From NCBI GenBank assembly GCA_963844865.1, contig CAWJPY010000005.1, positions 1-64,000 of the forward strand: a stretch of DNA of 64,000 nt. Reading direction: 5' to 3'. The notes below the pieces were generated by a model. It saw only the letters and a program-made list of their open reading frames with translations. It did not search any database and was not told where the DNA came from. Positions 17,024 to 25,961 of the stretch are shown piece after piece. The number at the start of each line of letters is the position of its first letter. Positions within the stretch are counted from its first letter, which is position 1. The stretch is from CAWJPY01 sp963844865 (lineage in GTDB: Bacteria; Acidobacteriota; Thermoanaerobaculia; Thermoanaerobaculales; Sulfomarinibacteraceae). Position numbers and translations under genes: made by a program.

Positions 17024-18187
17024 ATGATGAACGACGAAGCCTCGACCAATCTCGGCCGACCAGAAGAGCTGCTCGACCAGCACCGACGGGACATCGAGGC
17101 GCTCGACCGCCGCATCCTGCACCTGGTCTGCGAACGCCTCGCCCTCGCCCGCCAGGTGGGAGAGCTGAAGAACCGACTCGGGGTGCCGCTGCGCAACTTC
17201 GAGGTGGAGACGCAGGTCCTGGAGCGGTTCCGCGAGGCCAGCCGCTTCCTGGGGCTGGAACCTTCCCTCGGCCACGATCTGGCCCTGTTCCTGATCCAGA
17301 AGGCGGTGGAGGAGCAGGCCACACTCCGGGACGTCCAGTACCAGGGCGACGCACTCGACACGGTGGTCATCGGCGGCAAGGGAGGGATGGGGCGCTGGAT
17401 CGCGCGCTTCCTCGCCGGGCAGGGGCACCGCGTCCAGGTCCTCGACCCGTCGCCGGACCCCACGCCGTTCCCCGAGCTGCGTTCCCTGGCGGAGGCGGCG
17501 AGCAGCGATCTCATCATGATCGCCGTGCCCATGAGCGTGTGCCCCGAGGTGCTCGAGCAACTCGTCGCGGTCCAACCCCGGGGGGTGGTTGCCGAGATGT
17601 GCAGCTTCAAGGCCCACCTCGCGCCCGTGCTGGAGCGCGTCGGGTCACAGGGCGGGCTGCGAGTCGTGTCCTTCCACCCGCTGTTCGGTCCCGATGTGCG
17701 CATGCTCTCCGAGCGCACCATCGTGTTCTGCAGCGACGGTCGCCGCCAGGACATCGACTTCGTCAGGGGGTTGTTCGAGAACACCAGCGCCCGCCTGGTG
17801 GAGATGGACATTGAAGAGCACGATCGCCGGATGGCCCTCGTGCTCGGTCTGACCCATCTCAGCAACCTGGTCTACGCCCGCGCGCTCTCCAGGTCGGGCG
17901 TGCCGGCCGCCGACATGGCGGAGGTGGCCGGCGTGACCTTCCAGAAGCAGATGCGCACCACCCGCGAGGTGGTGGCGGAGAACCCCGCCCTCTACTACGA
18001 GATCCAGGCGCTGAACGCACTCACCCCCGAGCTCGGCCAGTGGCTCGGCGAGGCCGTCCAGGAGTGGCTGGCAGCGGTGGCGACCGGCGACGGAAGCGCG
18101 TTCGAGCGCTTGATGGACCACTGCCGCCAGGCCCTCGAGCACGCGGGAAGGCAGACCTCTCCCGGGCTGACGACGTCGGGGCCCTGA
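17024..18187 (+). CDS. tyrA: Bifunctional chorismate mutase / prephenate dehydrogenase (T-protein)
   Basis: A 387-residue fusion for tyrosine synthesis. The N-terminal ~90 residues form an AroQ chorismate mutase (LLDQHRRDIEALDRRILHLVCERLALARQVGELK). From about residue 110 an NAD-binding fold begins with VVIGGKGGMGRWIARFLAGQGH, followed by the dehydrogenase domain with the catalytic His in VVSFHPLFGPD and an active-site motif HDRRMALVLGLTHL. The order mutase-dehydrogenase is the enterobacterial T-protein arrangement. Start ATG 17024 has GGAGGAAGG upstream; ATG 17027 is equally possible. Confidence 0.93.
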   Translation: MMNDEASTNLGRPEELLDQHRRDIEALDRRILHLVCERLALARQVGELKNRLGVPLRNFEVETQVLERFREASRFLGLEPSLGHDLALFLIQKAVEEQATLRDVQYQGDALDTVVIGGKGGMGRWIARFLAGQGHRVQVLDPSPDPTPFPELRSLAEAASSDLIMIAVPMSVCPEVLEQLVAVQPRGVVAEMCSFKAHLAPVLERVGSQGGLRVVSFHPLFGPDVRMLSERTIVFCSDGRRQDIDFVRGLFENTSARLVEMDIEEHDRRMALVLGLTHLSNLVYARALSRSGVPAADMAEVAGVTFQKQMRTTREVVAENPALYYEIQALNALTPELGQWLGEAVQEWLAAVATGDGSAFERLMDHCRQALEHAGRQTSPGLTTSGP

Positions 18188-18255
18188 TAACCGGTAGCGC
18201 CCTTCCTGCGTTGTACCTTTGACCACGCCACCAACGGCGTCAGACGGGAGGGAAG

Positions 18256-18720
18256 ATGGAAGACATCGCACCGATGATCGCTCTGCTAGGTTGCTTCGTG
18301 GCCGCGTCCTACATTACCAAGTGGTTGAGCGACAACAAGAAGCAGCGGCGGATGGCGGAGATGAACTTCGAGCTCCACACCAAGCTGCTCGATCGCTTCG
18401 GAACGTCGACCGAGCTGATGGAATACCTGGGAAGCGACACCGGGCAGCAGCTCCTGAACTGGGTACCCCTGGAGCGCAGCAACCCCTACGGACGCATCCT
18501 CACCTCGCTGCAGTGGGGCATCGTGCTGCTGCTGACCGGAATCGCCTTCTACATGCTGCGCGGACAGATCTCGGACGCCTTCGAGCCGTTCACGGTGGTG
18601 GGCGTGTTCGGGATCGCGCTCGGCGTGGGGTTCCTCCTGTCCGCCGCCATCGCGTACGGACTGTCCAGGACCTGGGGTCTCATCAACGGCGAGACGCAGC
18701 ACTCGTCGGTCAAGAGCTAG
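18256..18720 (+). CDS. Small membrane protein upstream of ECF sigma operon
   Basis: A 154-residue protein with an N-terminal hydrophobic helix (residues 5-22), a basic soluble stretch and two C-terminal helices (about 86-104 and 114-137, including FTVVGVFGIALGVGFLLSA). The start has GGGAGGG upstream. It precedes the sigma/anti-sigma pair by 13 bases and is probably co-transcribed with them; similar DUF6249-type membrane proteins are found beside ECF sigma genes. No enzymatic motif is visible. Confidence 0.65.
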   Translation: MEDIAPMIALLGCFVAASYITKWLSDNKKQRRMAEMNFELHTKLLDRFGTSTELMEYLGSDTGQQLLNWVPLERSNPYGRILTSLQWGIVLLLTGIAFYMLRGQISDAFEPFTVVGVFGIALGVGFLLSAAIAYGLSRTWGLINGETQHSSVKS

Positions 18721-18733
18721 GAGTCGGAGAGCA

Positions 18734-19312
18734 GTGACGTCGTGGAGCCGCCACGCCTGTCAGCTCGCCTTGATGCCGCCACCTGGCCTCGAGGCTCAGA
18801 CACTCCGCCCGGCGACCGAGTCGGCCATGGATGAGCACCAGTTCCGCGCCTTCTACTCGCGGACTGCCGCGCCGCTGCGCGCCTACCTCGCGAGTGCCTC
18901 CGGCAACCAGGCGTTGGCCGATGACCTGCTCCAGGAGTCGTACTATCGGCTGCTTCGAGCCGATCCCAAGACCAACGACGAGAACCACCGCAAGAACTAC
19001 CTCTTCCGCATCGCCACCAACCTGCTGCGCGACCACTTCCGGCGGCGGCGCGAGGAGACCGGCCCAATGGTGGACGTCCAAAGCTCGCCGAGTCACGGGG
19101 CCCGTGTCGAGCTCCATAGCGACCTGATGGCGGTCATGGCGAATCTGAGGCGGCGGGACCGCGAGCTGCTCTGGCTGGCCTACGTCGAGGGCATGTCCCA
19201 TCGCGAGGTCGCCGGGGTACTGGGGCTCTCCACCGCCAGCGTCCGGCCGATGCTGTTCCGCGCCCGGCAGCGGATGGCCGACCTGCTGCGGGCAGGAGGG
19301 ATCGGATCATGA
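18734..19312 (+). CDS. ECF-type RNA polymerase sigma factor
   Basis: A 192-residue sigma70-family factor. Region 2 is QFRAFYSRTAAPLRAYLASASGNQALADDLLQESYYRLLR.., with the core-binding helix and KNYLFRIATNLLRDHFRRRR. Region 4 is LRRRDRELLWLAYVEGMSHREVAGVLGLSTASVRPMLFRARQRM. Regions 1 and 3 are missing, as in ECF factors. The GTG start at 18734 has GGAG upstream; ATG at 18827 would begin exactly at region 2 and is an alternative. The stop overlaps the anti-sigma start as ATGA, so the two are made in fixed ratio. Confidence 0.88.
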   Translation: MTSWSRHACQLALMPPPGLEAQTLRPATESAMDEHQFRAFYSRTAAPLRAYLASASGNQALADDLLQESYYRLLRADPKTNDENHRKNYLFRIATNLLRDHFRRRREETGPMVDVQSSPSHGARVELHSDLMAVMANLRRRDRELLWLAYVEGMSHREVAGVLGLSTASVRPMLFRARQRMADLLRAGGIGS

Positions 19313-19773
19313 GGCTTCGATCCTGCGACCGCGAGACCGCCGTGCGACGAGCGCTGGCCGAAGGGAAGCTGGATGCCGCGCTTCGGCAGCACCTCGTCGG
19401 CTGCCGGAGCTGCTCCGACCTGGTGCTGGTAGAGACGTTCTTGCAGCGCAACGCCCGCGAGCTCCGGCCAGTCGCTCCCCTTCCGGATCCCGGCCCGATC
19501 TGGTGGAGGGCCCGCCTTCAGGCTCGCGCCGAAGCCGCCGAGCGGGCGACCTGGATGATCCCGGCCCTCCAGCGCCTGGCGCTGACCGGTATCGCGATCG
19601 TTGCTGGCCTGGCCTTCGCCCGTTCCTGGCCGGTACTACGGACCTGGCTCGGCGCATTGACCCCGGACTCGCTGCTCGCCGCAGGAGCGGCTTCTCCTAC
19701 GCTCGTCATCCTCGGCAGCCTCGGGGTCTTGGCCCTGCTGGCGCTCTTCGACTTCACCCACGTTCGCGAGTGA
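19309..19773 (+). CDS. Membrane-anchored anti-sigma factor with zinc-type motif
   Basis: A 154-residue protein. Residues 28-35 carry HLVGCRSC, the H-x3-C-x2-C motif of zinc-binding anti-sigma domains. The C-terminal half has two hydrophobic helices (about 88-106 and 128-147). It starts inside the sigma gene stop, the normal arrangement for a regulator that holds its sigma at the membrane until a signal arrives. The signal is not known. The small periplasmic part leaves little room for a sensor domain. Confidence 0.78.
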   Translation: MRLRSCDRETAVRRALAEGKLDAALRQHLVGCRSCSDLVLVETFLQRNARELRPVAPLPDPGPIWWRARLQARAEAAERATWMIPALQRLALTGIAIVAGLAFARSWPVLRTWLGALTPDSLLAAGAASPTLVILGSLGVLALLALFDFTHVRE

Positions 19774-19891
19774 GGTCGCGGCGGAGGCTCCCCCACGCTC
19801 GGACCCGAAAGCTCCCTCTGAAACACCCGTGATGGCCACACCCTGCACAGTTTTCGCCCCGTGTCGCGTATCATGAAGACAGGAGGCAGTC

Positions 19892-20572
19892 ATGGGCATC
19901 CGAGAGTCGACACCTGCTGGTGACGGAGCAACGAGCGTATCGACCGGTGACATGTCCGGCCAGGCCGCCGACGCCCGGTGGCAGCCCGACGCGCCTCTCC
20001 CACGGCGCCTCTGGCTGCTCGCGGCCCGCCGCCGGTACCTGATCAACAAGCGCCGCCAGCTCAGGACCGCGGCGATCCTCCTGGCCGTGGCGGTCATCTT
20101 CGTGGTGCTCATCAACACCATGCTCTACCTGGGGCGAAAGCAGGAGACCGCAGTCCTCATCGCGGCGGCGCCGGAGCTGGAGCAGGTGCTCGGCAAGTAC
20201 GACCGCAACGAGGTCATTCTCTCCTTGCTGGGGTCGGCAGTGATCCTGGCTGGGGTCTACTTCGTCACCATCATCGAGACCCACCGCACCGCCGGCGCGG
20301 AGTTCAACCTGATCCGTCAGCTGGGACGAGTGGCGGACGGCACGTACCGCGTCCAGCTGAGGCTGCGCCGCGGGGACAACCTCCGCGACGTCGAGGAGCC
20401 GTTCAACCGCATGACCGGCAGCCTGGCCCAGCGTGCCGAGGAGGACGCGACCGCGATGGAGCGCCTCGCCGCGGTTCTCGGCGAGGACCAACGGCCCGAG
20501 ACAGCCGCCGCCGTGGCGGCGGAGCTGCGCAAGCTGGCGATCGCCAAACGGGAGCTCCTCGACCAGGACTGA
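19892..20572 (+). CDS. HAMP-domain membrane protein lacking an output domain
   Basis: A 226-residue protein with a basic cytoplasmic N-terminus, membrane helices at about 57-79 and 108-127, and a HAMP linker at about 128-182 with the usual pattern ending VEEPFNRMTGSLAQRAEED. After HAMP only ~40 helical residues remain, so no kinase, cyclase or methyl-accepting region is present. The external loop is short (about 28 residues). It follows the sigma/anti-sigma genes on the same strand and may relay a membrane signal to them. That link is speculative. Confidence 0.7.
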   Translation: MGIRESTPAGDGATSVSTGDMSGQAADARWQPDAPLPRRLWLLAARRRYLINKRRQLRTAAILLAVAVIFVVLINTMLYLGRKQETAVLIAAAPELEQVLGKYDRNEVILSLLGSAVILAGVYFVTIIETHRTAGAEFNLIRQLGRVADGTYRVQLRLRRGDNLRDVEEPFNRMTGSLAQRAEEDATAMERLAAVLGEDQRPETAAAVAAELRKLAIAKRELLDQD

Positions 20573-20826
20573 GGCCCCGCCTCCGGACGGCGACGCCGTG
20601 CCCGCCCTCACGGTGTCCTTCGTCCGGCGGAAAAGTCCGGACCCCGGCGCCGCGTTGGAATGTGTGGTCTCCGACGTGCAATCTGTATGTGACAGAGGGG
20701 CCGGGTGCGGTCTCGGGGGTTCCCCCGTCCCGTGCAGCGGTCGCGTCCCTGGCGCAGGCCGCCGAACCTGAGCTCGCCAAGATGAAGGTCCGAACCGCGA
20801 CACCCGGGCGGACATTGGAGGACGCC

Positions 20827-21297
20827 ATGGCAGAAGGACCGATCACCGGAGAGATCCGGCGCGTGGTGGAGGTGCCCTGCACGGCGCAGGTCGCGTTCCG
20901 GATCTTCACCGAGGACATCGACTCCTGGTGGCCCCTCGCCACCCACTCCGTCGGGCAGGGGAAGGCGGTGAGCTGCACCTTCGAGGGCCACCACGGGGGC
21001 CGCATCTACGAAACCCTGGACGACGGTTCGATCCGTCTCTGGGGATCCGTGCTCACCTGGGATCCGCCGCGTCGGATGGTCTTCAGCTGGCACCCCGGCC
21101 GTGACGCGAGCACCGCACAGGAGGTGGAGGTGACGTTCGAGGATCTGGCCGGCGGCATGACGCGCCTCGAGCTGGGCCACCGCCGCTGGGAAACCCTGGG
21201 CGATGAGGGGGCTAAGCTGCGCGAGCGTTATCAGAGCGGCTGGCCCGGAGTGCTGGAGGAGTACATCGCGCGCTGCCGGCTCGCCGAGTCCGGCTGA
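20827..21297 (+). CDS. SRPBCC (AHSA1-like START-fold) protein
   Basis: A 156-residue protein of the Bet v1-like SRPBCC superfamily: IRRVVEVPCTAQVAFRIFTEDIDSWWPL at the start, GGRIYETLDDGSIRLWGSVLTWDPPRRMVFSWHPG in the centre and a C-terminal helix SGWPGVLEEYIARC. These are hallmarks of the activator of Hsp90 ATPase homologue family, which binds hydrophobic ligands or proteins. ATG 20827 has GGAGG seven bases upstream. It is flanked by gaps of about 220-250 bases, so it is probably monocistronic. The ligand is unknown. Confidence 0.85.
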   Translation: MAEGPITGEIRRVVEVPCTAQVAFRIFTEDIDSWWPLATHSVGQGKAVSCTFEGHHGGRIYETLDDGSIRLWGSVLTWDPPRRMVFSWHPGRDASTAQEVEVTFEDLAGGMTRLELGHRRWETLGDEGAKLRERYQSGWPGVLEEYIARCRLAESG

Positions 21298-21520
21298 CAA
21301 CCCGGGCGCCGCGCGGTCTCACAGGACCCCTTGGCAGGCTGATCCGAGAGAGGGCACGCGTCCCGGACGTCGATGGCGGGCCTCGACCACGCGCGGGGGC
21401 CGCCGCGGACGGACGCTCGACATGAAAAGACCGGCCACGATGGGCGGCCCGAGCTCTGACACTGGCGCTGTGTCTGTCTTCCCTTGCCTTCTCATGACGG
21501 TCATCCCTTCCCGTGACGTG

Positions 21521-23788
21521 TCACAGGCTGCCTGCCGAGGCGGCCGCAGAGGCTTCGCGATCGCTCCGGTCGAGCAGGTGATGCTCCAGGAAGGCCACCA
21601 TGAGCCGGTGGAACTGGAGCTTGAAGGTGGAGGTGCGGATGGGGTGACGCACCCCGGGGTAGAGCATGAGCTCGAAGAGGGGCTTGTCCGCCCTCAGGTA
21701 CGCCTCGACCATCTGCACGGTGTTCTGCAGGTGCACGTTGTTGTCCATGGTGCCGTGGCAGATGAGCAGGGGCCCGGCGAGACCCCCCGCCCACGTCTGG
21801 GGCGCCGAGGTCCGGTAGCCCTCGGGGTTGTCCTGGGGCCGGTCCATGTAGCGCTCGGTGTAGATGGTGTCGTAGAGGCGCCAGTCGGTGACCGGCGCAT
21901 AGGCGATGCCGGCGCTGAATGCATCCGGCGCCCTGTTCATGCACAGGAGCGCCATGTACCCCCCGTAGCTCCCACCGTAGACGCCGATCCTGTCCGGGTC
22001 CACATAAGGGAGGCCCTTCAGGTGGCGCACACCGGCGAGCTGATCACGCAGCTCCCATTCCCCGAGGCGGCGGTAGACCACGGCCTCGAAGGCGTGGCCC
22101 CTCCCACCCGTCCCACGGTTGTCGACGCAGAAGACGATCAACCCCTTCCTCGCCAGCAGGCTGTAGTACAGAAAGCGGCTCCCGCCCCAGGAGTCCACGA
22201 CCTGCTGCGAGCCCGGCCCGCCATAGACGTACACGAGCACCGGGTAACGGCGCCTCGGATCGAAGTCCGGGGGCCGGAACATCCAGCTGTAGAGCATCGT
22301 CCCGTCGTCCGCGCGCACCGTCCCGAACTCCGGAGGCGCGTAGGCGCCGTCCTCCAGCGCCGGGATCCGCCCGTCGTCCACCGTGTACACCTTCTCCCCT
22401 GCCGCGTCGTAAAGGTCCAGGCGCGGCGGGCGACCCGCGGTGGACGAGGTGTCGAGAAGGAAGCGCCCTCCAGGCGACAGCGACCCACGGTGGGTGCCGG
22501 GGCTCGTGGAGAGCTGCTCCAGGTGGGCGGTGAGGAGGTCCACCGCGTACAGCTGCCGCTGCCGCGGGTCCTCGGGGACGCCCTGGAGGATGACACGCCG
22601 GCGCCCGTGATCGAGCCCGTACACCTCCGCCACCTCCCACTCCCCCGCTGTCAGTCTGCGCTCGAGCGTCCCCTCGCGACGGTACAGGTAGAGGTGCGGC
22701 CAACCGTCCCTCTCCGACACCCACAGGAACCGGTCCTCGCCCACGAAGAGCGGCCCGCCATGGACGTCCACCCAGGTGTCGGACTGCTCCATCAACAACC
22801 GCCGGCTGGTGCTTCCGCCGACGCGTCCCACCCGCAGCTCCAGACGGTTCTGGTCGCGATCGAGGACCTCGAACCACAGCTCACTCCCCTCGGGGGTCCA
22901 CCCCATCCGAGCCAGGTAGCCCTCTCCCACTCCTGTGGGAAGCCACGTCGTGTCGCCCCCCGCCACGGGCACGACACCGAGCCGGACTCTGGCGTTGGCG
23001 GTACCGGCCTGCGGGTAGCGCTGCAGCTCGAGGGCGCTCACCCGCCGGAGCTGGTCGAGGATCGGGAACACGGTCTCGGCCGACGTGTCGTACTGCACGT
23101 AGGCGATCCGGCTGCCGTCGGGGGACCAGGCGAAGGAGCGGGCGATGTCCAGCTCCTCTTCGTAGACCCAATCCGCTTCGCCGTTGAGGAGCGTCGTGTC
23201 ACCACCTCTGTCCGTCAGCCTTCTCTCCGCGCCACCGGCCGTGTCGATGACGAACAGGTCACCGTCGCGCACGAACGCGACCTTCTTCCCGTCCGGGCTG
23301 AAGGTCGGGAATCGCTCCGGAGCCGGATCATCGGTGAGGTAGCGCACCCGACCGCTGGCGAGCTCGAGCACGAAGACGTCGTTCCTGGCCACCGCCAGGT
23401 AGAGCCGTCCGTCCGGCGAGATCGCCGGGCCGGCCCCTACCCGGGGGTGCGTGTTGGGATCGTGGTGCCCTGCCGCCGGCGCGTCCGGCCGCAGGGAGGC
23501 GAGCCGGCCCTGGAGGTCCTCCCAGGCAACGAGGAGGCTCGCTCCGGCAGGCGCCACCTCGTACCGCCACAGGCCGTCGACGCCGCCCCGCCGGGAGCGC
23601 CCCACGAACCCCGACCCGTCCGGCAGCCACAGCACGTCGGTGGGCAGCGGGCTCGCGAACAGCTCTGTGGCGAACAGGTTGTCCAGAGTCAGGGGCTCGC
23701 CGCCCCCTGCCGGCACCGCCGCCACCGCGACCAGCATGACGCTCAGCAGCACCGATTCGAGGCACGACGGGTGGCGGCAGGGCATCAT
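21521..23788 (-). CDS. Dipeptidyl peptidase IV-type S9 serine peptidase, exported
   Basis: A 755-residue protein: signal peptide (LESVLLSVMLVAVAAVPAGG), an eight-bladed-propeller region to about residue 500 and an alpha/beta-hydrolase domain. The motif DWVYEEEL marks the double-Glu site that binds the free N-terminus of substrates in DPP IV. The catalytic triad is Ser607 in GGSYGGY, Asp682 in TMDNN and His715 in GVRHP. The enzyme removes X-Pro or X-Ala dipeptides from peptides in the periplasm. Start ATG 23788 was chosen because AGGAGA precedes it and the signal peptide follows directly. The next gene upstream on the strand is the GGDEF-EAL protein. Confidence 0.92.
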   Translation of the reverse strand: MMPCRHPSCLESVLLSVMLVAVAAVPAGGGEPLTLDNLFATELFASPLPTDVLWLPDGSGFVGRSRRGGVDGLWRYEVAPAGASLLVAWEDLQGRLASLRPDAPAAGHHDPNTHPRVGAGPAISPDGRLYLAVARNDVFVLELASGRVRYLTDDPAPERFPTFSPDGKKVAFVRDGDLFVIDTAGGAERRLTDRGGDTTLLNGEADWVYEEELDIARSFAWSPDGSRIAYVQYDTSAETVFPILDQLRRVSALELQRYPQAGTANARVRLGVVPVAGGDTTWLPTGVGEGYLARMGWTPEGSELWFEVLDRDQNRLELRVGRVGGSTSRRLLMEQSDTWVDVHGGPLFVGEDRFLWVSERDGWPHLYLYRREGTLERRLTAGEWEVAEVYGLDHGRRRVILQGVPEDPRQRQLYAVDLLTAHLEQLSTSPGTHRGSLSPGGRFLLDTSSTAGRPPRLDLYDAAGEKVYTVDDGRIPALEDGAYAPPEFGTVRADDGTMLYSWMFRPPDFDPRRRYPVLVYVYGGPGSQQVVDSWGGSRFLYYSLLARKGLIVFCVDNRGTGGRGHAFEAVVYRRLGEWELRDQLAGVRHLKGLPYVDPDRIGVYGGSYGGYMALLCMNRAPDAFSAGIAYAPVTDWRLYDTIYTERYMDRPQDNPEGYRTSAPQTWAGGLAGPLLICHGTMDNNVHLQNTVQMVEAYLRADKPLFELMLYPGVRHPIRTSTFKLQFHRLMVAFLEHHLLDRSDREASAAASAGSL

Positions 23789-23846
23789 GGGCGGTCTCCT
23801 CGGAGATGAGCGTGTGCAGGAGCTGCCGGGGGACCGGCGGCGGTCG

Positions 23847-25961
23847 CTACCACCGGGGCGGGGAGGCGATGAGGTCGCCGGCAGCATCGGGGTTGAGGGG
23901 TCGGGCGAACCAGTAGCCCTGCCCCAGCGGGCACTGCATCTGGCGCAGACGCGCGACCTGCTCCTCGGTCTCCACCCCCTCCGCGATGACCCCGATGCCG
24001 AGATCGTCGGCCAGGGTCAGGATCGTCTTGACGATGGTCCGCGAGTCATCCGCCAGACCGAGGGTGCGCACGAACGAACGGTCGATCTTGAGGGAGTCGT
24101 ACTGGAACCTCTGCAGGTAGCTCAGGGACGAGTACCCCGTGCCGAAGTCGTCGATACTCAGCTGGACCCCCAACCGTCGCAGCTCGAGGAGCTTGGCCAT
24201 CACCTCGTCACCGTGGTCCACCACGACGTTCTCGGTGACCTCCAGCCACAGGGACCTGGGGTGCAGCCCTGTCTCGGACAGCACGCCGAGGAGCTGCTCG
24301 ACGGTGCCCGTCTGCATGAACAGCTTGCCCGACACGTTGACACACATGAAGCGGGGGGGATCGGTGGGGTAGTCGCGCTGCCAGGCGGCGGCCTGCGAGC
24401 AGGCCAGGCGCAGCACCTGCCAGGAGAGTGGCACCACCAGGCCGGTCTCCTCGGCGATGGCGATGAACTTGTCGGGGGCGATGAGGCCCCGCTCCGGGTG
24501 GTACCAGCGCACCAGGCCCTCGAAACCGACGATGCTGCCGGTGGCGAGGGACACGATGGGCTGGTAGTGCATCACGAACTCCTCACGCTCCAGGGCCCGC
24601 CTCAGATCGGTCTCCACCGACAGCAGGCGCACCGCGTGGCGGTGCATCTCCTGGTCGAACACCTCATACCGGGCTCGCCCCGCGGCCTTCGCGCGGTACA
24701 TGGCGATGTCCGCGTCACGCAGAATGTCCTCCGCCTTCTCCGTGCTGACCCCCGACAGGGCGATGCCGATGCTGGCGGTCACGAACACCTCGTGGGAGTC
24801 GATGAGGAACGGCCTGGAGACCACCTCCTGGACGCGCTCGGCGACATGGATGGCATCGGCCACGTCGGCGACTTGGCTCAGCAGGATCGCGAACTCGTCG
24901 CCCCCGAGGCGGGCCACGGTGTCTCCCGGCCGCAGGGTCAGCTCGAGCCGGTGGGCGATCCCCTGCAGCAGCTTGTCGCCGGTCGTGTGCCCGAGGCTGT
25001 CGTTGATGTTCTTGAAGCGGTCGAGGTCGAGGAACAGCACCGCGAAGCGCGTCTCCGCCTTCCGGTGCCGTCCCGCCATCACCACGCCGAGTCGATCCGT
25101 GAACAGGGCCCGGTTGGCCAGCCCCGTCAACCCGTCGTGGAACGCGTCGTACAGAAGCTGCTGCTCGGCTCGCTTGCGGCCCGTGATGTCGGTCTGCGAT
25201 CCGGCCATCCTGGTCGCTCGTCCATGGCGATCCCGGATGGCGACGCCCCGGGTGAGCACCCAGCGTTCCTCACCCTCTGCGGTCAGTACCCGGTGCTCGT
25301 GCTCGAAGTGCTCGTCACCCCCCTCGAAGTGGGCGTCCAAGACGCCCCGCAAAGCGTCCCGATCATCGGGATGGACGGTGGCGAGCCAATCCTCCAGGCT
25401 GCATCCGATCTGATCGGCGCCGTATCCGAGCATCTGTGCGCACCGCGGCGAAAGGTAGAGGTTGCCCGTCTCCAGGTTCCAGTCCCAGAGCCCGTCGTTG
25501 GCGCCGCGCACGGCGAGGGCATAGCGTTCCTCGCTTTCGCGGAGGGCCTCCTCCGCTCGGTGCCGCTCCAGCGCGTAGCGGATGGACCGCCACAGGAGCT
25601 GACCGTCGAGCCGGCGCTTCACCAGGTAGTCCTGCGCCCCATCCCCCATGGCCTGCAGCGCGACCTCGTCGTCGTCGAGGCTGGTGAGCACGATGACCGG
25701 CACCCCGTGCGAAGCGTCCCGCATGCGCCGGAAGGTGTCGAGCCCGCGGCTGTCGGGGAGGGAAAAGTCGAGCAGCACCAAGTCCACGCCACCCTCACCG
25801 AGGCGATCGATGCCGCTCTGCAGGCGGTCCCGGTGCTCGAGGTGGAAGGTCTCCGGGCAGTCGCTTCCCAGCACGGCGCGGACGAGCGCCGCGTCGGCCG
25901 GGTTGTCCTCCACCAAGAGGATGGTCAGCGACATCACCTGCTCGGGGACCGTAATCGCCAT
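23847..25961 (-). CDS. Response regulator with PAS, GGDEF and EAL domains (c-di-GMP turnover)
   Basis: A 704-residue cytoplasmic protein. Receiver domain at about 10-130 (LVEDNPADAALV, phosphoacceptor Asp in LLDFSLPDSRG, Lys in YLVKRR), PAS at about 145-265, GGDEF at about 275-440 with intact RLGGDEFAIL, and EAL at about 450-695. The EAL signature reads EGL (GFEGLVRW), which keeps the metal-binding Glu; DDFGTGYSSL and EGVETEEQ are intact. It probably both makes and degrades c-di-GMP under receiver control. ATG 25961 shares its A with the stop of the upstream histidine kinase (TGATG), so the two are co-translated and likely partners. Confidence 0.93.
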   Translation of the reverse strand: MAITVPEQVMSLTILLVEDNPADAALVRAVLGSDCPETFHLEHRDRLQSGIDRLGEGGVDLVLLDFSLPDSRGLDTFRRMRDASHGVPVIVLTSLDDDEVALQAMGDGAQDYLVKRRLDGQLLWRSIRYALERHRAEEALRESEERYALAVRGANDGLWDWNLETGNLYLSPRCAQMLGYGADQIGCSLEDWLATVHPDDRDALRGVLDAHFEGGDEHFEHEHRVLTAEGEERWVLTRGVAIRDRHGRATRMAGSQTDITGRKRAEQQLLYDAFHDGLTGLANRALFTDRLGVVMAGRHRKAETRFAVLFLDLDRFKNINDSLGHTTGDKLLQGIAHRLELTLRPGDTVARLGGDEFAILLSQVADVADAIHVAERVQEVVSRPFLIDSHEVFVTASIGIALSGVSTEKAEDILRDADIAMYRAKAAGRARYEVFDQEMHRHAVRLLSVETDLRRALEREEFVMHYQPIVSLATGSIVGFEGLVRWYHPERGLIAPDKFIAIAEETGLVVPLSWQVLRLACSQAAAWQRDYPTDPPRFMCVNVSGKLFMQTGTVEQLLGVLSETGLHPRSLWLEVTENVVVDHGDEVMAKLLELRRLGVQLSIDDFGTGYSSLSYLQRFQYDSLKIDRSFVRTLGLADDSRTIVKTILTLADDLGIGVIAEGVETEEQVARLRQMQCPLGQGYWFARPLNPDAAGDLIASPPRW

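Noticed and set aside
16500..17027. 175-codon + strand frame before tyrA
   Set aside because: Composition is Arg/Pro/Ser-rich without domains, runs through a terminator hairpin and overlaps the tyrA start.
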